Shown here: positions 35,351 through 43,919 of the stretch, piece by piece
How positions within the stretch are numbered: the stretch's first letter is position 1
Layout: each line of letters starts with the position of its first letter
NCBI RefSeq assembly: GCF_002042965.1
Contig: NZ_MZNT01000011.1
Coordinates: 186,001 to 250,000 of the forward strand
Length of the DNA stretch: 64,000 nucleotides
DNA from: Paenibacillus sp. 32352
GTDB taxonomy: Bacteria > Bacillota > Bacilli > Paenibacillales > NBRC-103111
Direction: 5' to 3'
Position numbers and translations under genes: made by a program
Notes under the pieces: generated by a model
Databases searched by the model: none
Seen by the model: the letters and a program-made list of their open reading frames with translations, nothing else
Told to the model about the DNA's origin: nothing

Positions 35351-36073
35351 ATGATCGTAAACGTCATCGACAGTATCATTGAGAACCGTAATAAGCTCAT
35401 GGAGATCGTTTCTTGTCATGGGGTCACCTCTTTGAAGATTTTCGGCTCTGTTCTCGCTCGAACCGAGAAACCTGACTCAAACATCGACTTCATAGCGGTA
35501 TTCAATCCACTAAAATACGAATGGGGTGCACATTTAGACGTTCAATATGATTTAGAAACTATCTTCAACCGGAAGGTAACGGTAATCAATTGGAGTGACA
35601 TACCTGAAACCTTCAAGCCAACCGACGCTGTCGATATCATGCAATTAGAAGCCAGTAAGCGGTATGACATAATCCCGAAGACAAGCTTACTTTACTTCGT
35701 CATGCTCGATCATTACCTTAAATACCATGATCCTAAGAAACACGAACATATATTTGAGCCGGAGAATAGAGGCAGTTTATATAGGTATCTAGCCAAAAGG
35801 ATTAGTTGGTGGTTCAGTAGATTGCTCCTGCTTGAAGACAACGACCTTCGATCCTATGAGGGGTTCGATTTTGTCGAGGTTTTATACCTCTGTGATAAGC
35901 TGGAAGACCCTTTGAACGAATCGCCGAAAGATGTTGCTCGTTTTAAGCAGTTGTTCCTGAAAGTAAGGGATTACGTCCACCGTCACTGCCCACCCGAAAA
36001 TGACGAGTTAATGCAGTTTGCTCGAGTATGGGTAGGCAACAGAAGCTTCGATCCATTCGAAGAAATGGACTAA
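35351..36073 (+). CDS. MNT-type nucleotidyltransferase paralogue A (catalytic Asp replaced by Asn)
   Basis: GGGGGAGGG before ATG 35351 fixes the start. The nucleotidyltransferase motif G-S-V (residues 32-34) is followed by P-D-S-N-I-D at 41-46, so the first Asp of the expected DxD is Asn44. The C-terminal 100 residues (W-W-F-S-R-L-L-L-L-E-D-N-D-L-R-S) are helical and match paralogue B closely. The family normally transfers AMP or other NMPs to proteins or RNA; MNT/HEPN pairs are toxin-antitoxin systems. Whether the helical part is HEPN-like is unresolved. The Asn substitution may abolish activity. Confidence 0.75.
   Translation: MIVNVIDSIIENRNKLMEIVSCHGVTSLKIFGSVLARTEKPDSNIDFIAVFNPLKYEWGAHLDVQYDLETIFNRKVTVINWSDIPETFKPTDAVDIMQLEASKRYDIIPKTSLLYFVMLDHYLKYHDPKKHEHIFEPENRGSLYRYLAKRISWWFSRLLLLEDNDLRSYEGFDFVEVLYLCDKLEDPLNESPKDVARFKQLFLKVRDYVHRHCPPENDELMQFARVWVGNRSFDPFEEMD
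36021..36026. other. CTCGAG site (PaeR7I/XhoI-type recognition sequence)
   Basis: Example recognition site of the restriction-modification pair at 51615-54110. Others seen by eye are at 12688, 29092, 59859 and 61437, so the element is not free of sites and must rely on methylation. Confidence 0.6.
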
Positions 36074-36092
36074 TTTGAAGGAGTTGGTCAAT

Positions 36093-36779
36093 ATGAACGT
36101 CATTGATACAATCATTGCTCGTCGATCTGAAATAATGTCCATCGCCGCGGCGCACGCGGTAAAGCAGTTGAAGCTTTACGGCTCTGTCCTCAATCGAACC
36201 GAGAAGCCCGAGAGCGACATTGACTTCCTTGCCGTTTTCGACCCAAGCATTCCATACGAGTGGGATGCCGCCTTTGAATTACAGGAAAAATTAGAAGCTA
36301 TATTCAACCGGAGGATCAGTATTCTCGACTCACGAAGAATCCCTGAGGTTTTTTATCCACAAATTTACAACGATCCTGTGGACATTATGACACTAGAACA
36401 CGGTATGCAATACAGAACTACGCCAAAGTCCAGCAGGATTTATTACTACATGTTGGACAAGTTGTTCAGGGACTACGATTATGATATTGAAGCCACGCCC
36501 TACGCCAACACGATATACGCTTCCCTTGCCGATCGGGTCAGTTGGTGGTTCAGCCGATTGCTTCGTTTAGAAGATAACGACTTGCGCTCCAATGAGGGGT
36601 TCGACTTTACCGAAGTTCTGTATATTTGCGATAAGATATATGATGAGCTTTTCGATCAATCACCGAAAGATATTGCCCGTTTCAAGGAGTTGCTCCCTGC
36701 AATCAAGGAATATGTCGCCGTACGGCTCCCACTGTATAAGCGCCTTCCAACACGAGTGTCTGAAGGATTTGCACCGTGA
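36093..36779 (+). CDS. MNT-type nucleotidyltransferase paralogue B (intact active site)
   Basis: AAGGAG (36078-36083) sets the start at ATG 36093. The catalytic signature G-S (30-31) and E-S-D-I-D (40-44) is intact, unlike paralogue A. The rest aligns with paralogue A over the whole length, with W-W-F-S-R-L-L-R-L-E-D-N-D-L-R-S in the C-terminal half. It lies 19 bases after paralogue A, from tandem duplication. An active and an inactive copy side by side suggests a regulated pair, for example enzyme and pseudoenzyme partner. Substrate unknown. Confidence 0.8.
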   Translation: MNVIDTIIARRSEIMSIAAAHAVKQLKLYGSVLNRTEKPESDIDFLAVFDPSIPYEWDAAFELQEKLEAIFNRRISILDSRRIPEVFYPQIYNDPVDIMTLEHGMQYRTTPKSSRIYYYMLDKLFRDYDYDIEATPYANTIYASLADRVSWWFSRLLRLEDNDLRSNEGFDFTEVLYICDKIYDELFDQSPKDIARFKELLPAIKEYVAVRLPLYKRLPTRVSEGFAP

Positions 36780-36844
36780 AATTGAGGGGTTCTATCACAG
36801 CAACTTCCCCTCAAAAACTGAGAATGTAACCAAACATTGAAGAT

Positions 36845-36880
36845 GCGGTCGCCCTAAGATGGGGTAGCCGTATTTTTTTT
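36845..36880 (+). terminator. Intrinsic terminator, imperfect stem
   Basis: GCGGTCGCCC pairs imperfectly with GGGTAGCCGT, followed by eight T. Confidence 0.65.
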
Positions 36881-37050
36881 CTTTGCTTCATGATGATTAC
36901 AACTTTAAGCATGAGTTTTGTCGATTATTGTTTACAAAAAGCAGGGGAAAAGACTCCCATTGGTGAATATTTACAAGATGGTTGCACTATTCCAAAAGTC
37001 ACACCTCGAAGTAATAACCAACCAGAAAAGTATTGGAGGATTCGAAAGTA

Positions 37051-39597
37051 TTGAAGAACTTAGTTGATAAGCTAACTGGCAAAGACAAACTGTTAGAAGA
37101 GCTTACTCTTCTCCGTAGTAGGCTGGATAAAGCTAATTATGAGAAGTCTACTATAGCATCAAAGCTTGACAAAGTTAGTGATGATTTCGCCGCGGCGAGG
37201 AAAACCATCGAGAAAATGCAACACTTAAATTCCGAGTTGATGTCAAAATATAAATCGCTTGAACAAAGCTTCAATAGGAAGGATTCCGATTATAAGAAAC
37301 TTCAGGAAGAGTACTCTGATCTATCGGATAGTCATGGAGAACTCTCGACACAACTGATAGCGACTCGCAATAGCAATAAAACATTGCAACAGAAGCTTCA
37401 TAATATCGAAAGTGAGCATGCTTTTTATAAGTCGAGATTCGGTGAAATCTTAGAAGTTCCCCAATCTGACAATCCGGTCGCGATCACGGATTGGGACAGC
37501 AGCTTCTTTGAAATTGCTGAAAAGATTAAGGGTAACCCGTTTAATGAAAATCAGGTTGAAGCCATCCGATATGATATGGAGAAGCATCTTCAAATTATTG
37601 CAGGCGCTGGTTCCGGTAAGACTGAAACGATCTGTGCTAAGGTTGCTTATCTCATTCAAATGAAAAAGGTTAACCCTAATCAGATTTGTATGATGACATT
37701 TACTCGCAAGGCTAAAGAAGAGATGGAAGGAAGAGTTAATCTCTTCCTTGGGGTAGAAAATTCAAAGGTCAATGTCAGCACTTTTCATGGCACATTCATG
37801 AGCTTGTTCAATCAGTTAAAGAAACAGAATCCTGCTTATTCATCAATAGGGATTCAAGGTGGAAATGCTGACGAGGGCGAATTTGAGTATAAAAAAGAGC
37901 TGCGTAAGCTGATTAACAAATACAGACTGTTTAAGTTTGACAAGGAAAACGAAAAGACGATTTTTGAACGTATAAGTTTCTGGATTAACATGGGGTTCTC
38001 AGTTGACCAAATGACCGATTATATTCAGAAGCATTTTGATAGTGTAATCGATGATAAGGAAGATGTTCCTGTTAGCGTCCGGTTCAACTTAATGTTTAAT
38101 GAGTTGAATCAGATAAGAAAGGACAACGAGATTGTTGTTTATGATGATTTTCTAATTAATTTATACGATGCATTGCTTCAGTACCCAGATGCAAGAGAGT
38201 TCGTCCAAAACAGATACGACTATATTTTCATTGACGAGTTCCAAGATATTAATCCTTTACAGATGGAAACGGTCAAACTAATTTGTCCCCCAACAAGTGC
38301 TTCGAAATTGATCATAGTGGGAGATGATGACCAGTCGATCTATGCTTTTAGGGGGTCAGATCCTAACTATATTAAGGATTTTCCGAAAATCTACAATACC
38401 CATGAGATTAGATTAATGAGGAACTATCGCTCGAAGCGGAAAATTGTAGATGCAGGTAACTGGGTTATCTCTGAGAACAAGCATGATCGAATATCCAAGT
38501 CGATGGATGCATTCCATAAAGATGATGGAGAAGCGATTATTGTAGCGTGTCCAGGTACCAAAGAAGAAGCTCACTGGATTCTGTCGAGATCCCAGGAGAT
38601 CGGTAAGCTTGAGCCTTTCGTATTTGAGGGCAAAATTGAGCCTATCAACTATACAAAATCGACTGTTCTCTATAGATCAAGAAGGCAACTTCAGAGTATG
38701 TTCCAAGCTCTAGATGTTAAAGGGGTTCCGTATGTCATCGAGAAAATGGATGATGTTATGGGTATCTTTTCTATTCATGATTTTAATAGTGCGTTTGGCA
38801 TGTGGCAGGAGCTACTGGCTTCAAGGGGTAACAAGCTTCAGTTGTGGAGGTCTATTTTGACAAACGCACTGGGACATTATTTCGTCAGTAAGCATGCCAT
38901 AGAACAGTGGTATCAAACCTTAGACATCGCTACTTTATCCGACGTTATTCGCGAGGCTTGTGCGCTAGTCATTGAAAAGTCTAAAACCAAGGACACGCTC
39001 CCACTAAAACAGTACCTAACCCTTCTTGTTAATATGAAGCAAGAAAAGCCGGTTAACATGAAGGAAGTTGCGGAGCAATTCTTAGCTCTTCCTAGAGTTA
39101 AGGATAATGTTACTGATGAGGAAAAGGAATGGATTCTAAAGGAACTCGAAAAATACAGCACTTGGACTGATTTACTCGGTTTTCATGAGAGGATGAAACG
39201 GCGTAAGGATGAAATGAAGGAAAATCTGAAGAAGTACCATGACGAAAAGTACAATGCCCTGTATTTCTTGACAATTCACGGGAGCAAAGGGTTAGCATTT
39301 GAAAATGTATTTGTCATTGGATGTAACGATGGCGGTCTTCCTTCAAAGTATGCAGAAGAGCTTAAAGATGTGGATGTTCAATCGTGCAAAGAGAAAGCTG
39401 AACCACCGACAACTGTGGAAGAAGAACGAAGACTAATGTATGTCGCTGTAACCAGAGCCAAACAGAAGTTGTATGTGACTTTTCCTAAGACAATTCAAGA
39501 TAAGCCATGTGGACGATCAAGATTCTTAAAAGAACTGAACTTACCTATTATCGATTCTGATAAGGTCAATCCGGTTGGCGCTGTAGCAGCGCTATAA
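37051..39597 (+). CDS. UvrD/Rep-type helicase with N-terminal coiled coil
   Basis: The 848-residue protein has an N-terminal coiled coil of about 130 residues. A full superfamily 1 helicase follows: F-N-E-N-Q-V-E-A-I (Q motif), I-A-G-A-G-S-G-K-T, M-T-F-T-R-K-A, F-I-D-E-F-Q-D-I-N, G-D-D-D-Q-S-I-Y-A-F-R-G, N-Y-R-S, H-G-S-K-G-L-A-F and V-A-V-T-R-A-K. GGAGGA at 37035-37040 points to a TTG at 37051. The coiled-coil extension is not typical of UvrD or PcrA and recalls defence-associated helicases. It is a single-gene unit between a terminator and a broken small gene. Confidence 0.85.
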   Translation: MKNLVDKLTGKDKLLEELTLLRSRLDKANYEKSTIASKLDKVSDDFAAARKTIEKMQHLNSELMSKYKSLEQSFNRKDSDYKKLQEEYSDLSDSHGELSTQLIATRNSNKTLQQKLHNIESEHAFYKSRFGEILEVPQSDNPVAITDWDSSFFEIAEKIKGNPFNENQVEAIRYDMEKHLQIIAGAGSGKTETICAKVAYLIQMKKVNPNQICMMTFTRKAKEEMEGRVNLFLGVENSKVNVSTFHGTFMSLFNQLKKQNPAYSSIGIQGGNADEGEFEYKKELRKLINKYRLFKFDKENEKTIFERISFWINMGFSVDQMTDYIQKHFDSVIDDKEDVPVSVRFNLMFNELNQIRKDNEIVVYDDFLINLYDALLQYPDAREFVQNRYDYIFIDEFQDINPLQMETVKLICPPTSASKLIIVGDDDQSIYAFRGSDPNYIKDFPKIYNTHEIRLMRNYRSKRKIVDAGNWVISENKHDRISKSMDAFHKDDGEAIIVACPGTKEEAHWILSRSQEIGKLEPFVFEGKIEPINYTKSTVLYRSRRQLQSMFQALDVKGVPYVIEKMDDVMGIFSIHDFNSAFGMWQELLASRGNKLQLWRSILTNALGHYFVSKHAIEQWYQTLDIATLSDVIREACALVIEKSKTKDTLPLKQYLTLLVNMKQEKPVNMKEVAEQFLALPRVKDNVTDEEKEWILKELEKYSTWTDLLGFHERMKRRKDEMKENLKKYHDEKYNALYFLTIHGSKGLAFENVFVIGCNDGGLPSKYAEELKDVDVQSCKEKAEPPTTVEEERRLMYVAVTRAKQKLYVTFPKTIQDKPCGRSRFLKELNLPIIDSDKVNPVGAVAAL

Positions 39598-39607
39598 GGG
39601 GGGCATT

Positions 39608-39753
39608 ATGGCTAAAGATAACGAAGAGAAGCAAGCTACGTCGAGCTTAATCACGAAACCAAGCACGGCACAATCACATGGGTAAATGCGATGCTTGGAG
39701 CAACCATTGAAGAGTTAATAGTTATAAGAACGGCAAGTTACCTAACTGAGTAA
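39608..39753 (+). pseudogene. Small gene interrupted by a frameshift
   Basis: AGGGGGG leads to ATG 39608, but the frame stops after 25 codons. One base earlier at 39640 the adjacent frame continues V-E-L-N-H-E-T-K-H-G-T-I-T-W-V-N-A-M and runs open to TAA 39751-39753. Together they would make a protein of about 48 residues. It could also be a programmed shift, but no slippery heptamer is evident. A GCCTCTA/TAGAGGC hairpin follows at 39755-39777. Confidence 0.4.
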
Positions 39754-39981
39754 CGCCTCTAGTTTATGAGTAGAGGCTAGAGCCTGACTTCACCTTCTCA
39801 ATTCCTTGAAAAAAGTTTACTACAGGTTTGATTAATTGAAGGTTGCTCATGCTAGGTTCTTTTGAAAGGAATTAAGTATAGATGACTTAATTACTATTTG
39901 ATAAAATATCTTTATATTTAAATCTTGAAGATTTTTCAAATGAAGGAATTGTTGGGCATGTCCAGGAAGAGGGGATTATGA

Positions 39982-41280
39982 ATGAGTGTACATATAGAAA
40001 GTCTTAGAAAGGATTATCATAGTGATAAGGTGGTCCCCTTTATTGGAGCGGGATTATCTGTGCCATTTAGGGTTCCTACATGGGGAGATTTGATAAAGGA
40101 AGTCACACAAAAACATGCTGTTGGAAATAAAGCTTTCATAATGCAAGCAGTTCAATGGCATCTAGAGACTAAGGATTACTGGGGTGCGCTTAATGAGTTA
40201 ATGAAATTTGCACATATCATTGATGCTGATATTCAAGAAGCAATCGTTGCTTTAATCAAAGAAAGACAGATTAAACTCAATGATATTAATTTACATAACT
40301 ATTCGGATATAGGAAAGATGAATTTTAAGCTTCACCTAACTACAAATTATGAAAATTTGTTAAATGAGCATCTAAATTGTGAACATATACCGATTTTACT
40401 TAAGGATATTGATTTTAGTACCCAGAAACTTTTTGATGAAAAAAGGGTCTGTCATCTTCATGGGTATACGAGTAACTCAGGAACTATAGTTATAAGCGAG
40501 CAAAGCTATAAAAAGCTATATGTTGATAAAAAGTATGACAACATATTGAAGTTAGTTACTGGGAGTAAAAAACTACTTTTTATGGGATTTTCATTCGATG
40601 ATCAATTTATACAAAGATTGATTAAGGATCACATGGATTCTTTTCAAGGAACCCATTACATAATCTTGGCAAACCCTCCTGAAGATCAGGTAAAAAAATT
40701 CAGGGAGGAATATGGGTTGCTAACCATACCTTACAGTACAGAGGGTTCTTCCCATGCGCAGGAAATAAGGAAAATATTGAATGCAATCTCCACCCCCTTC
40801 GACCCTAGGAATGAGGGGAGTACTAACAATGTTGGGGAAAATGACCAATCAGTTATTGTAGGTGCTGGTTTGTCAGACATCAATCAAAATGTTGAAGAGA
40901 ATTTATTCTATAAAAAATTGAAACTTGAATGTATTGAGGCTGGAACTATGGAACTGGCAAAGTTGTTTTACATAGCAGCAGAAAAATACATTAGACAATT
41001 GAAGAAAAGTGGCATGGATATTAATGTGATCGATGCTATTTTCTATAAAGTATTCGGAAAATATAAAGAACGATTTGTTGATACCTACAAACAGTTTGGA
41101 GATAGTCATGAATTCGTTAAAGTTGTGCATAAAAGCTTGGAAATTATTGACTTTGGTCGATATGCAAAGTTTTTTCAAGAGAATCAATCGGACGAAAACG
41201 AAAATAGAGGGTTGATACATCTACTAGCGGATGAAAACGAGGAAGTTTGGTGGGGGGACAAGAGACTTGCGGACTTATAA
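39982..41280 (+). CDS. SIR2-family effector of an ABC-3C defence system
   Basis: The N-terminal 260 residues are a SIR2 domain: F-I-G-A-G-L-S (NAD-binding), L-T-T-N-Y-E-N-L-L, V-C-H-L-H-G-Y (catalytic His) and F-M-G-F-S-F-D-D. In phage defence SIR2 domains deplete NAD+. The C-terminal 150 residues are helical, as in ABC-3C effectors. GAAGAGGGG precedes the start. The two following genes, with overlaps, complete the three-component set. The operon is more AT-rich than most neighbours, which suggests separate acquisition. Confidence 0.85.
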   Translation: MSVHIESLRKDYHSDKVVPFIGAGLSVPFRVPTWGDLIKEVTQKHAVGNKAFIMQAVQWHLETKDYWGALNELMKFAHIIDADIQEAIVALIKERQIKLNDINLHNYSDIGKMNFKLHLTTNYENLLNEHLNCEHIPILLKDIDFSTQKLFDEKRVCHLHGYTSNSGTIVISEQSYKKLYVDKKYDNILKLVTGSKKLLFMGFSFDDQFIQRLIKDHMDSFQGTHYIILANPPEDQVKKFREEYGLLTIPYSTEGSSHAQEIRKILNAISTPFDPRNEGSTNNVGENDQSVIVGAGLSDINQNVEENLFYKKLKLECIEAGTMELAKLFYIAAEKYIRQLKKSGMDINVIDAIFYKVFGKYKERFVDTYKQFGDSHEFVKVVHKSLEIIDFGRYAKFFQENQSDENENRGLIHLLADENEEVWWGDKRLADL

Positions 41281-41758
41281 AGAGGTTATTAGAGAATCTG
41301 TCCCTCCATCTGTTCAACTATTGTTTGAAAACACAAAATTGGATTTGACAAAAACAATATTGTTATTATACGTATACTCATTGCAAAGCCAGAAAAAGTA
41401 CAGGAAGGTTTCCGAAATTGTATTTTACTATAGTCTTGTCAATTTTGACTTAATTAAGTTGTATAAATCTAACGAAGAAAATAAGGACTTGATTTCTACA
41501 AATCAATACTTTAGATTTCAATTTAATATCAGCAGGATTCTTTTGCAATTATCACAACTTGGATATATAGAATTAAAAGGAACACTGACTGTTAAAACAG
41601 ATGATATTGGAGCTAGGATAACCCCTGATGGCTTAGCGTTCGTAAAAGAACTTGATTCAGAGTACTTCACAAAACTTGTAGATGACTACGTGCAAGCACT
41701 TAAAACTGTAGAATTTTCAACAGCCAATTTAAAGATAATTAAGGGGGGAACTCAATGA
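41231..41758 (+). CDS. ABC-3C middle component candidate
   Basis: This protein of up to 175 residues overlaps the SIR2 gene by 50 bases and the ATPase gene by 4. It has a winged-helix-like C-terminal half (F-Q-F-N-I-S-R-I-L-L-Q-L-S-Q-L-G-Y-I-E) and a final alpha helix. Position and size match the middle component of ABC-3C systems, thought to link the ATPase to the effector. ATG 41231 lacks a ribosome site; the TTG at 41267 follows GTGGGGGG and may be the true start. Assignment rests mainly on context. Confidence 0.7.
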   Translation: MKTRKFGGGTRDLRTYKEVIRESVPPSVQLLFENTKLDLTKTILLLYVYSLQSQKKYRKVSEIVFYYSLVNFDLIKLYKSNEENKDLISTNQYFRFQFNISRILLQLSQLGYIELKGTLTVKTDDIGARITPDGLAFVKELDSEYFTKLVDDYVQALKTVEFSTANLKIIKGGTQ

Positions 41759-43698
41759 GTCGTATGATATTTAACAAATTAGTTCTCCAAGGTGTATCCT
41801 ATAGACGCACAATAGAATTCAATAAAGGTCTTACAGTAATTAGTGGAGACAAAACTTCAGGAAAGTCTTTGATTTTCAGTTTGATTGATTATTGCTTAGG
41901 TAAAAGTAAGAAGATTGATTTAAAAGTTCAAAAAGAGCTAAATGAACACTGTGACCAAATTTTTCTCGAACTCACAATAAATGATGAGATTCTGACCATA
42001 AATCGCTTGCTTAAAGAAAAGCAAACCAAAATGAGTATATATTTTTGTGCGTTTGATGATATAGATGATTATACTCAAAAGACTGTAGAACAAGATGAGC
42101 TAATTCAGCTTCTAATGAGAAAATTAAATATTAATGAATATAAATTGGTAAAGCACCAAAAGCACAGTACTAAGCAGGAACTTGAGACAGTATCTTTCCG
42201 AGATATCTTCCGCTATGTATATATTCATCAACATGAGCTAGGGACACACGATTTTTTAGCCTATAAAAGTACTTTCAAACGCAACAAAAATCCTCATGCC
42301 TTTAAACTAATGTTCGGACTGATTGATCCAGATAAGGATAATCTAAAACAACAACTGGTAGAAGCAAAAAATAAAATTGAAGATGCTAATCGAGAAGTCA
42401 TGGGACTGAAATCTTATTTGAAGGATAGAGATGCCGAGGACTACATAATTCTTTTAAATAAATCAAGTGAATTTGCTGATGAGATAAACCGAAGAAAACA
42501 AGAAAAAGTTTTTATTATTAAAGACAGTAAGAACAATAAAAATAACGAAAATGAGATGTACGTGTCCTTGAAAAGGGAATTAACCGAAATCGTGAATCAA
42601 ATATCAGAATATGGACGGCAAAAGAATGATCTTTTGCTATCAGTTAATTCAAAAAAATTGCTGAAACAAGAGTATGAATTCGAAAGAGCAGAAACAAATG
42701 CCACTTTGGAGCTAAATTATAAACTTGTGATACCAGAACATAACATAGAATGCCCACTTTGTAATTCTGCTGTTCCACATCACTCCCATGAGCAGCAAGG
42801 GGTAAACTCCGTTAACACATTAAACAAAATAAAGAATGACCTTGCAAGCAAAATTAAGTTGGTAAATAGTATGATTGATAATGATATTAAGATGATCGAG
42901 GAATTAGATAAAAATATCACGCGGTTCAAAAAGAAGCAAGAGATTCTTAATAACGCAGTTGCCGTGTTTACTAAAGAGACTGAAGTTCCGTTTTTGTCTC
43001 AAATCGAAAGTATAAATAGTATTGTTAACAAATTGATCCGTGAGCAGGAAATAATAAAAGAGTGTTTAAGGATACATCGTAAAGTCAGTGAGAAAGAAAA
43101 GCTGATTACTGAATTAGAAAATGAAGTTACCCGGTTAGAGGGGGAATTGGAAAAACTTAATGTCAGTGAAACTTACAAAAAGCTAGTGTTTGAATTCCTA
43201 GATGAACAATATAAAAATTATATGAGTAGATTTAAATATGACTCTACTACTGAAACTTACATAGATACCGCATCATATATTCCGTACTATCGCGGGTCTA
43301 GTGTTTACGCTCACGAGAGTGGCGGATTACTTTTGTGTATGCAGCTCTCATACTTGTCTGCAATTCTTGCAAGTAAAAAAGAGGAATATGCTTCAGGACA
43401 TCCTGGAATATTGATGTTGGACTCATTAAGTAAATATTTAGGTACATTGAAGAAGGAAAATCAAGTTGATGAGAATGTAGAAGCAGAAACTATTGTTCCT
43501 GAGAAGAATCTTATTCATGACCCAGAGGTGTATGAAGAGATTTATAAAATCATTATCGAGTTGAGCACAGACCATCAAATTATTATTGTTGAGAATACCC
43601 CTCCCGCATTAGTTGATAGCTATACAAAGTATACTTTCCTAAGCGGTGATAAAGGATTGGTTAACTTGGCAGCTAATGAGCTTTCGGAACTAGATTAA
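41755..43698 (+). CDS. ABC-3C ATPase (SMC/Rad50-like)
   Basis: The 647-residue protein has Walker A G-D-K-T-S-G-K-S (about residues 27-34), long coiled coils around a C-P-L-C...H-x-H zinc-hook-like turn near residue 330, an ABC signature region E-S-G-G-L-L-L and a Walker B I-L-M-L-D-S-L-S-K-Y-L. The D-S in place of D-E after the hydrophobic run is usual for ABC-3C ATPases. It should sense infection and activate the SIR2 effector through the middle component. The ATG overlaps the previous stop and has AAGGGGGG upstream. Confidence 0.85.
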   Translation: MSRMIFNKLVLQGVSYRRTIEFNKGLTVISGDKTSGKSLIFSLIDYCLGKSKKIDLKVQKELNEHCDQIFLELTINDEILTINRLLKEKQTKMSIYFCAFDDIDDYTQKTVEQDELIQLLMRKLNINEYKLVKHQKHSTKQELETVSFRDIFRYVYIHQHELGTHDFLAYKSTFKRNKNPHAFKLMFGLIDPDKDNLKQQLVEAKNKIEDANREVMGLKSYLKDRDAEDYIILLNKSSEFADEINRRKQEKVFIIKDSKNNKNNENEMYVSLKRELTEIVNQISEYGRQKNDLLLSVNSKKLLKQEYEFERAETNATLELNYKLVIPEHNIECPLCNSAVPHHSHEQQGVNSVNTLNKIKNDLASKIKLVNSMIDNDIKMIEELDKNITRFKKKQEILNNAVAVFTKETEVPFLSQIESINSIVNKLIREQEIIKECLRIHRKVSEKEKLITELENEVTRLEGELEKLNVSETYKKLVFEFLDEQYKNYMSRFKYDSTTETYIDTASYIPYYRGSSVYAHESGGLLLCMQLSYLSAILASKKEEYASGHPGILMLDSLSKYLGTLKKENQVDENVEAETIVPEKNLIHDPEVYEEIYKIIIELSTDHQIIIVENTPPALVDSYTKYTFLSGDKGLVNLAANELSELD

Positions 43699-43714
43699 TA
43701 AAATGATCAAATTA

Positions 43715-43747
43715 AGAGGTGCTGAGTTTTTCAGCACCTCTTTACTT
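43715..43747 (+). terminator. Intrinsic terminator, recurrent family
   Basis: AGAGGTGCTGA (43715-43725) pairs with TCAGCACCTCT (43731-43741), then TTTACTTTT. It ends the ABC-3C operon. Confidence 0.85.
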
Positions 43748-43808
43748 TTATCCGATAAAGTATCCTAACTCTCAATCACAAAGTCCAATTATTCAACCAT
43801 TAAGGCAA

Positions 43809-43832
43809 TGTGACTTAAAGTCGACGGACGAG
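43809..43832. promoter_or_regulatory. Candidate operator, GACTTNAAGTC palindrome, copy 3
   Basis: GTGACTTAAAGTCGACGGAC, whose core GACTT-A-AAGTC is an exact palindrome. It is 90 bases upstream of the transglutaminase gene and nearly identical to 14646-14667. Confidence 0.4.
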
Positions 43833-43919
43833 AATGCACTTTCCAAGGTATGATAGCCTAGCGGAATGTCGGTCTAGCCGACACACTAGGAAATGATATA
43901 TAGGGGAGTAGAACGAAAC

